Shown here: in pieces, positions 56,221-64,000 of the stretch
Numbering within the stretch: position 1 is the first letter of the stretch
Layout of the letters: each line of letters starts with the position of its first letter
Source: Chaetoderma sp. LZ-2023a
Lineage: Eukaryota > Mollusca > Caudofoveata > Chaetodermatida > Chaetodermatidae
DNA: 64,000 nucleotides
Direction: 5' to 3'
Assembly (NCBI GenBank): GCA_034401795.1
Contig: CM067360.1
Coordinates: forward strand, 51,012,073 to 51,076,072
The notes under the pieces: model-generated
The model's database searches: none
Told to the model about the DNA's origin: nothing
Seen by the model: the letters and a program-made list of their open reading frames with translations, nothing else
Made by a program: the position numbers and the translations under genes

Positions 56221-58429
56221 TGTTCTTCTACTAAGGCATTTATATAGATATAGTATAGGTCATGGTTTATAGTCCACTTCCACTTGCTTGCTCAGCCAAC
56301 TTTACAACTTTAACCCCTACTCATTGGGCCTTTTTCATTCCTGCACAATCTCAATGCCCTTTGGGAGCATACAGCCCGGCTGCCATTTACATGCGCTTGA
56401 TGGCTTTTTTGTCAACATTCAGTAATGCCGACACTGCCCTCACAGGTACTTATTTTACAGACAGGTGTACTGGAGCAATGCAGAGTTTAAGATTTAATAT
56501 TTACAACAGTTCAAAGTTACATGCAGTTAACAGTCATAAATTGTTGGCAGTTAAGAGCCGAAGGACGATTTCTGAAGGAGTTCACGAGGCAGTCATGGTT
56601 CATAAACAAAAACACTTAAAGACACAATTATCATGATGATGCGGGTTACCACGGTTTACTGGTGGCATGTGATTCAGCAGTCAAAGACGGTGCATGAAAA
56701 GATGGTTTTGCGGTGGCAGTTCATGAAGAAGTGAAGTGGCATGTTACAGTCACAACAACTATTCAATAATGATGGTGATAAAGAAGTGGCCAAGGTAGTT
56801 TAGCATTTGCGGTTCACAAAGAAGTGAAGTAAGAGTTTACAGTCACAATAACTATTCGATAATTTTTAAGATGAGGATGAATAGGAGATGAAGATGAAGA
56901 AAGAAGTAGAAACGGGTACAGAATTCTTAGTTCTTATCGCGACGATGACACATAGGTGGGAGTGGCCAGCTCCTGTAAGATGTGAAAGATAGGTTGTCTA
57001 GCTCGCGTTCCGGCAGCTGGATATCTAGTTCATGTTTTCATTACCAGCTGCTGAGTAGTTTTTGGTAGCCATTTGGTTAATATCTTCCCTGTTAGCTCGG
57101 TGCGGTATCTATCATCAAATGCTGGTGGCTACCATAAGCGGGACGAGTGGTCCACCCGCTTAGCGGAGAGGAGGTGTACTTTAGGTTGTTATTTTTACCC
57201 GCTTGATCAGTGCATGCCGTTCCAAAATTGACACAGCTCCTGGCAGTGTCGAGTGTGGTAGTAGCGCCATAGTTTGATTGACAGGCTGCTTGATGCGGGC
57301 GGGAGACCGTTGTATTGACCTTGGTGGCTCAGGCGAGTCCAGTGCTTGGTCAGAGATGTGCTGGTGATGGCAGCACATCCTCTCTGGTGTCAATTCTAGA
57401 AAGACGTTATTGGTTTGATTGGCGTCTATCAAGTCCCTGATTCCAGGTCCCATTCACGCCATTCCTGCTGGTTTTATTTCAGTCTATTATTGGTTACTTC
57501 CCCAGTCTTTACATTGGTAACCATTTTAATTTATACTCCAGAGGAAAGGAGCGAAGGAGATTGCCCATGTTTCCAACGATGGCAAGATATATTTCTCAAC
57601 TGTTCTTTGTGCATGGCTCAAGTGCAAACCAGGTTGTCCAGTAGTCCGAGTCCTAGCCACTACACCAAGCCAGTGTCGATTCTGATCCTTTTGTCAGCTT
57701 ATATACGTTCCTGGGAGGGTCACGTGACTCCTCCCAATTTCCAAGAGCGAATCAGACGGCGTGTTTACCACGTTAAGCTGCTTTATCTCTAATGTGCTAT
57801 GCTCTAGCTCGTGGCTTATATGCTTCAGCAGCCGGTTCTGAAGAGAAGATTTTTCATTCTCAAAATATCTCGCAATTGAGGTACCATACACCGATTCCAA
57901 GGACAGTGTGACAGTGAAGCATGCGCCATATTTATTTAGTGCTAGGCTCAGTATAGCCTCCTCTCGAGTTTCTCCAGTAATGATCTCGCACCAAGCTCGT
58001 TTTACGCATAGTATGGAGAATGTGCACAGTTATTGCAGTGAGTAATCTTGCTGGTCGGCTGATGGCAGTACGAGGCCATGGCCACTTATGAGCGAAGTCA
58101 CGCCTGCATCCAACTACACATTGCAGAAAGCTCAACCAATCCTACTACTAAATTTACAGAATTAATCAGAGGTAAACAACATCTAACTTAGCTACTTGAT
58201 GAATTTGCGGCGAAAGAATGTCCTTTGGTATGTAATCAAGATGCTCAGACTGTTGCTTTTGTTTCGACCGACTCAGGTTCAGTTTTTTAGGACTTGTGTT
58301 ATTTGCTTTTCTGAGATGATCGTTGAAAAGAATGTCTTTTGGAGCTTATCTGTTGCAATTTGTTGTAGTACATATACCTTCTGCTGTCTATTAGTTCGCA
58401 TGCCAGACACTATGGGGTCACGCCTGTTC
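56221..58429. other. Unassigned non-coding DNA
   Basis: A few ORFs of 60-125 codons exist, but none shows a recognisable domain, and their composition looks random. Weak repeats of AAGAAGTGAAGT near 56728 and 56819. Confidence 0.5.
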
Positions 58430-60540
58430 TAACATTTGACCAGCCCCTTTGGGGGAAGTCTCTTACAATACGGGTGAGTGCCTCTGCAGATAATGAGATC
58501 GGATCCATCGTACTGACGCTTGGAGGATTTCATACAGAAATGAGTTTCTTAAGACTCTATTGGACACCTTATTGTGGGCACAGGTCTGCAGGAATTGCTG
58601 GAGTACACAAATGTAAGCAACACAGTAGGTCATATCCTGAGGGGAAAAGCGATTTCCAGGATTGTTCAGGGTCACCTGCGTGTAAGTGAAGCCCTGAATA
58701 GAATGCTAATGTCACATACCTTTGGCAGTACCACACCCAACTGCAAGTCAGGCGGGATATGAGCAAGAAGCCACGGTTACAGCAGTTTTCCCATGAAACC
58801 GATGAATGTACCAATGTACCTGAACAAAACCGTACCAAACCACTAGCGAAAAGGCAAATGTCGCGCCAATGCCGGAATTCCTTATTGCTTTATGATGATA
58901 TAATTGGTGTGTCAATCACATTAGAAAGCTTATAGATGTCTGGGCTCCTGCAGGACATCAGTCAGAAACTACCGGCAGGTAAATGCCATGCAGAAGCAAT
59001 GGTCAGCCAAGTTGTGGTTGCAGTATCTGAAAATGTTTGACTGTTTTCCAAACATTCATCAAAGCAGAACGGACTGGTAACTGGAAGCTGTATCTGAAAA
59101 CGATGCAGGAGATTTTGCCATATCTGGCACCTACAGGCCCCTGCAAATATACCAAATCTGTTCCCCTGTGTTTGCATAACATGGAAAGCCTACATTCATA
59201 GGTACATTCAAGATGGCCTGTATATTGGTAGAAGATCTGATAGATATTAGACAGGATTGCCACAGAACTTGCTAATAGAGCAAGCGTTGATGATGGGTAT
59301 TAAAAGTACAGGTTTGTTGGCAAGAGGACGTGGGATTACGTATGGTTGCTGTCTACCAATGCCTGTTCAGAGCTGAACTTGGCCATGTAGAATTTGACGT
59401 CAGTAAGTTACCTGGCGAGTCAACAACATAAAGGTGTCAGTGGCAAGGCTGTGGAAAGACAGCGTGTACACAAGAGTTCTTTACCATTTGACCTTCAGAA
59501 GTTCATTGAGAATCCAGCACAACATAGTATTGTGACTGTTGTTACGGCTGATGCCACTGTGAGTGTTGAGTGTGCTAGAGAGGTTGTGGATACGATTATT
59601 AAAGACATGCTTGGCAAAGCATTGTCGAGTATTCATTCAAGAAAACATCAAGAGGGTATTATGCCAGCAATACACCAGATATGTGGCAAGACACTACGGT
59701 CAGCCAGTTGTAGTGTTTGATGGATATTTGCATGGGCCAAGCAGAAAGGGCATAAAACAGCAGTGAACGACAGGGATGTGTGTTACAGCAACTGTGCAAT
59801 TATCAGGTTCTCTGATTTTCAGTGGGCGACAGGAAGACCTTTACAGCAAGGAGAATAAACAAAGGTTCATAACCCTGCCTACTGATACACTAGATCGTCA
59901 TGGATGTCACACAGAACATGCTAAGGCAAATGCTGGTGTACTAATCGTGCAGACCGTAATTGCTGTGGATGAGAGAACGGCTAAACCAACTTTCTTCGTT
60001 GCAGATGAGACACACATTCTGCTTCCACACAGAGTCCACCACACCTAATATCTCCCTTCGGCCTGAACCCCGTTATGGCACGAAAAAGGAACCAAGATGC
60101 GGGAATATTTCTCTTTTGAGCAGCATACTTGGCCAACAAGTGTGTAACAGTGTGTTATTTGTTCATGCTATCCTTGGGTCTGACGCGGCATCCCACATAT
60201 ATGTAATTGAAAAGGCTGTCGCCTTGAAGCTGATGCACACAAGTCAGGTGTTTCAGGAGCAAGCTTAAATATCTAGAGATCCGAACATCACGAAAACACG
60301 TCATAGCAGCAGGGGAGAATACCATAGTCTGACTATACACAGGTCAACCAGGTGCCAACTGACAAGCAAGATTTCCTCAAACTGCAACGCTTCCACCAGA
60401 ACGTAGGCAGTAGTACATCATGTGTGATGCCAGCGGTTCTCCGCCAACCTCAGCAGCTAACAAATTCCAAAGTATGCGCATCTACCTACAAGTGGGTGGA
60501 TATCATATGAAACCAGAGGACTGGGGATGATATGGTCATT
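58430..60540 (+). pseudogene. Decayed member of a multicopy invertebrate protein family
   Basis: Collinear protein blocks appear in all three plus frames: FDQPLWGKSLTIR, SIVLTLGGFHTEMSFL (58515-58550), GTGLQELLEYTNVSNTVGHI (58575-58635), LYLKTMQEILPYLAPTGP (59090-59145), YIQDGLYIGRRSDR (59200-59240), TGLLARGRGITYG, IVTVVTADATVSV (59530-59570), VVVFDGYLHGPS (59708-59743), SKENKQRFITLPTD, RPEPRYGTKKE, LGQQVCNSVLFVHAILGSD, and PPTSAANKFQSMRIYLQVG (60437-60500). I recognise the order from memory as an uncharacterised, highly duplicated family in marine invertebrate genomes. At least ten frameshifts or stops are present, so it is non-functional. No intron pattern is evident. Confidence 0.65.
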
Positions 60541-62049
60541 ATAGGGGTTACCTGCCAGTCATAACAGCCAAGGAGGCAGCCCCAATAGAACTGCTGGGGT
60601 GATTAGGTGTTATTGTAAAAAGAGATGTAGCAGCATACAATGTTCTATCAGGAACAGTGGGCAAGATTGTGGTACTGGATGTGGTCAGTGCAGCGGTGTA
60701 TGCAGTAATGTGACAAATGTGGAAGATGGTGAAACATAATATGCATAAATTATTGTCAAAGATTACATTAAATTATAGCCAATACATGTGTGAAGTTATA
60801 CCGAATATGTAATTTATGGTCGTCTTCTCTTTGTCTTTACCAAGAATAGGCCTAATATAAATCCCAATTATCCATGCCGACAATAATATACACTATTCCA
60901 GAGTAATGTATAGTCGTCTACTATCTTGAATGGCAAGGCCATTATTATAGTGGTGGCTATGTGTAATTATCTAACTTCCAAAATCAATATAAAACACCTG
61001 TCTATAACATGCACTGTATGTGCCGTCATAAAGTGGTCAAAAACACAGGTTGTCCCTTAATACACCTCAATTACGGACCATTACTAGCGGTTCTTTAAGA
61101 TGTCTGGTCTTGTGACAATATACTTTTTTAAAACTGCGATTCTTTGGTCTCAAAGGGTGCTGTTTGGAAAGCAGTATTCCACTAAAGTTTGCCACTTTTG
61201 TTTATTTATCTAGCATTAAGGTATTTGGTTAATGCCCTCCATAATGTCACAATGATAAAACGTGAAAATATAGTCAAACATTCAATGTTAACATGGAAAT
61301 TTAATGCTAAATCATTCAAATCAGGAAATATTGGGTTTTATTGGCAGCCTGTTGGAATTATTAGAAATAAAATACATGTATTTCTACTGCAATGTCCTTT
61401 TGTACTATCAATATTTCATATTACATATAGCCTACTAGCATCTGGAAAGATTTGGAAATGTTTGGTCAGAGGACAGTAAATGGTCACAACTGTTGCATTC
61501 TAACATTGGGACACCATCTTGGATTTATGCAAATTATGAACTATTCAGCTAGTTAGATATTTGATAAAGTTATAATTTTATATATAAATATATTCCCTAC
61601 TTGTACTAAAGAGCATGCTTTATGATCTTTAAACATTAAAAATAGCTTGATTAGAAGTGAAAATTAGGACAAAACTATGTAATCACAAAAACTGTAGCGA
61701 CCGTCTTCGAGTTATGCAAACTACATGTAGCAATGTTCCACCACTTCATTTTTATAAGCTATAAGCTTTTTAGTATGTTCATTTATTTGCTTTTCTGATA
61801 AATAAATTCTGTTGCAATTTGTGGTGGGGCATTTCATATATTGACTGGGCTATTTCACCTTAATTATAGTAGCCGTAATATGTACGTGTTTTATGGTTAT
61901 AAATCAGGGTTACCCCATACCCAGGCCTGTCAGCAATGGACCTTTCCAGTTTTAGCTATGCCCCGTCCATCTCTATCTAAGCTCCATCCACACTTCGCGG
62001 TGTTGGGATTGATCGATTTCCTATCAATTTCCTGAAAACTATACAGTAA
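60541..62049. other. Unassigned non-coding DNA
   Basis: AT-rich. No supported gene. Confidence 0.5.
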
Positions 62050-62142
62050 GCTGTTGAATATTTTGTAACTACATTGACTCGGTGCTGTTGCTGACTATGG
62101 CAACAACAGCGTCCAGTCAAATTAGTTTCAAAATATTCAACA
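62050..62142. mobile_element. Foldback MITE family 2, copy v
   Basis: CTGTTGAATATTTTGTAACT and GTTTCAAAATATTCAACA form the outer arms, GCTGTTGCTG and CAACAACAGC the inner ones. Confidence 0.75.
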
Positions 62143-62390
62143 TATTTATTAAATAGTATATTCTCCTAACGGAACGATCGAGCGATATAGGATATTTTAT
62201 AGGCTAGACAACGCATGAACGAATCCGATTTGTTAATCAAGTATAGACCGATGACGTCGTAATCAGTTACGTCACAGGTAGGCTGATTGCAGTCGCAATT
62301 GACAGAAATACTCCGTCATGAACCTAGAATAGGCTGTCAGTTGTACGAATTGTATGACTTTCCTGTTTTATAAAGATTATATTGAATAGT

Positions 62391-62485
62391 TTGAACATAA
62401 TTTGACTGGGCGTTGTTATTGCCATAGACAGCAATTTCAGCCCCCCCCCCCTTCCCGGTGAAATTAGTTTCAAAATATTCAACAG
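62391..62485. mobile_element. Foldback MITE family 2, copy vi
   Basis: ATTGAATAGTTTGAACATAA against AGTTTCAAAATATTCAACAG; the right inner arm is disrupted by a run of ten C at 62441-62450. Confidence 0.65.
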
Positions 62486-64000
62486 GTAAGCTGCATAGTT
62501 ACCATGAAATTCTGATTATGATAATTCAGGATTCAAAGTATATAAATCCATGCCAACATGCGCAAAAGTTTGATAGAGATGGGCGGGGCATAGCCTACTT
62601 ATTACTTATGGCAACCAAGAGATAGGAACCAGTCAAATGGGGGTAATAAGTTATCGCTCTTGTTCATCAGCGTTAACGTAATTATTTATGAAAAATTAGC
62701 CTAAATTATTATCAGAGGACTCAAACTTTAAGCGCGAAGTGAAGACCGACAGATCGATATATGCTATTGTGAGTCGCGCTAAAATACACGAACGTAGATA
62801 TTATACATAATCTACAATCTAACGGCGCGTCGCTATATTTAGCTATACGATAGCCTAGATAGTAGCCTACAACGTTAATTAGAAGTAAGGATATAGTTCT
62901 CCATTCAATATCAGGCTATGCCTGATACCGTTGGTGGATAGTTGAACGATCACGCAAGTGGAAACAAACTACATATAGGTCCATAAACCCCACCTTTGCC
63001 TATACTATTAGATGTCTATAATACTAAGTATTATGGACGTCTGATACTGTCTATACCATACTATACCTATACATATTCTTTTGCGGCCACGAGATGGTGG
63101 TTTAATAAGACCGTGTAAGTTGGCTTATTGAACCACCTACATGTGTATTCACACCCTGACAACGCAGATTATTGGGCCGGTATTGGCACAGTGCTGGCCC
63201 CATAGCCTGCGTTATCAGGTAAGTAGCTATTTACCGTTAGCAAATCAGCTTTTATTATGTGGCCACATAGCTTTAGCGACCACCTTTTGATGGCCCATAT
63301 AGGGTCTGTTATAGACAGGGTTTGAGTGTGGATAATTAGGCCAGGTGAGATTATATAACTTACCTGTAACATTGAATCACGGCTTATCAGCGCTTTATCA
63401 GAACGCTTTACAGTGAGTACTGGTCTACATCTATCCCTTGGTTGTACGCATAACCCATTTTAATAGTTGAGTCACCGGATATATAGTTACAACGAGCTTA
63501 CTGGTATGATCGGATAGCTGGAGATATCGATTGCTCCTTAACCGCTATTTAAGCGGCATATTTGTAAATGTTTATATACACGGGACGACAAGTGGTGCGC
63601 AAAACGGTTTGGCGACAGTTGGCGCGTGTGCGCAACGAAACAACACATCGAGAGACGGGTGAAACCGATGAACGCTACTGAAACCTATAACTCTTACGGA
63701 CCATTGAATGACAAAATGACGAAATCTTTATGGTGTAGTCCTTAGGGATATTAATCCAGTAAATATTGTCGCTTTGTAACTGAGGCACTGGCATTTGAAC
63801 AGTTCAGTGAGTGAAAGGGTAATTAGGTAAACGATATTTGTAAGTCAAATGCCCCCCATGTTCGGGATTGATAATACTTCATTCTCTGAGTGTTCCCACA
63901 GCACCAGTAAAATCTTATATTAGCATTAGCAGCCAGCAGTCTGCAGTACAATTAGCACAACGCCAGTATTAACATACAGAAGTGGCCCGAGCCGCCAATG
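62486..64000. other. Unassigned non-coding DNA
   Basis: No supported gene. A small hairpin with 15-bp arms (GATGTCTATAATACT and its near complement) lies at 63011-63043. Confidence 0.5.

Noticed and set aside
56262..57792. Host gene in ORFs of 90-125 codons
   Set aside because: No domain, no signal peptide pattern I can trust, no splice structure, and random-looking composition.
63540..63680. LTR end and primer-binding site of a Ty3-like element (TTTGGCGACAGTTGGCG)
   Set aside because: No second LTR, no internal coding region and no clear TG...CA termini in the window.

Overview
This is a eukaryotic, animal-type genomic window that consists almost entirely of transposable elements and simple repeats. 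I find no convincing host gene, tRNA, rRNA or CRISPR array. The element mix (DIRS-type tyrosine-recombinase retrotransposons, a Jockey/I-like LINE, a hAT element, a Tc1-like element and many foldback MITEs), the abundance of the palindrome TACATGTA, and a satellite carrying the phrase GGGGCATAACTCC suggest a marine invertebrate, possibly a mollusc or another lophotrochozoan. That placement is a guess from sequence style, not a demonstrated assignment.

Layout. 0.2-0.7 kb: 3' scrap of a LINE. 0.8-6.1 kb: DIRS copy F (minus strand), with its gag split by a 1.4 kb insertion built from ~28-bp repeats. 6.3-13.4 kb: DIRS copy A (minus strand), the most complete one, with inverted terminal repeats, an internal complementary region (ICR), gag, reverse transcriptase/RNase H and tyrosine recombinase. 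13.4-20.6 kb: AT-rich non-coding DNA with several MITE-like elements and motif clusters. 20.7-22.2 kb: two 3' ends of DIRS elements in tandem (D1, D2). 22.2-29.06 kb: a LINE, split at 22.84 kb by a complete hAT transposon (22843-26948) with perfect 8-bp target duplications and an open 616-codon transposase. 29060-29559: assembly gap of exactly 500 N. 29.6-31.66 kb: 5' half of DIRS B. 31.66-38.48 kb: DIRS C, fused head to tail to B. 38.5 kb: 5' terminal repeat of another DIRS subfamily (G). 40.6-42.0 kb: degenerate Tc1-like transposon. 42-47 kb: microsatellites and foldback elements. 47.1-50.5 kb: 5' half of DIRS E. 50.6-56.2 kb: satellite, a tandemly duplicated TIR element with CTA expansions, other microsatellites, and an array whose units carry CRE-like and CCAAT motifs. 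58.4-60.5 kb: heavily decayed pseudogene of a multicopy invertebrate protein family. 60.5-64 kb: non-coding DNA with two more foldback elements.

How the parts relate. All eight DIRS copies or fragments lie on the same strand, and several join each other at or near termini, which suggests recombinase-mediated or homologous insertion of DIRS circles into older copies. Comparing copies reveals features one copy could not show: the first ATG after gag opens the recombinase frame, which runs under the whole RT/RNase H frame; gag begins at a conserved splice-acceptor-like AG; a CRE palindrome lies in the leader; and a G-homopolymer separates gag from the RT start. Copies A and B are nearly identical where they overlap, so this family has moved recently.
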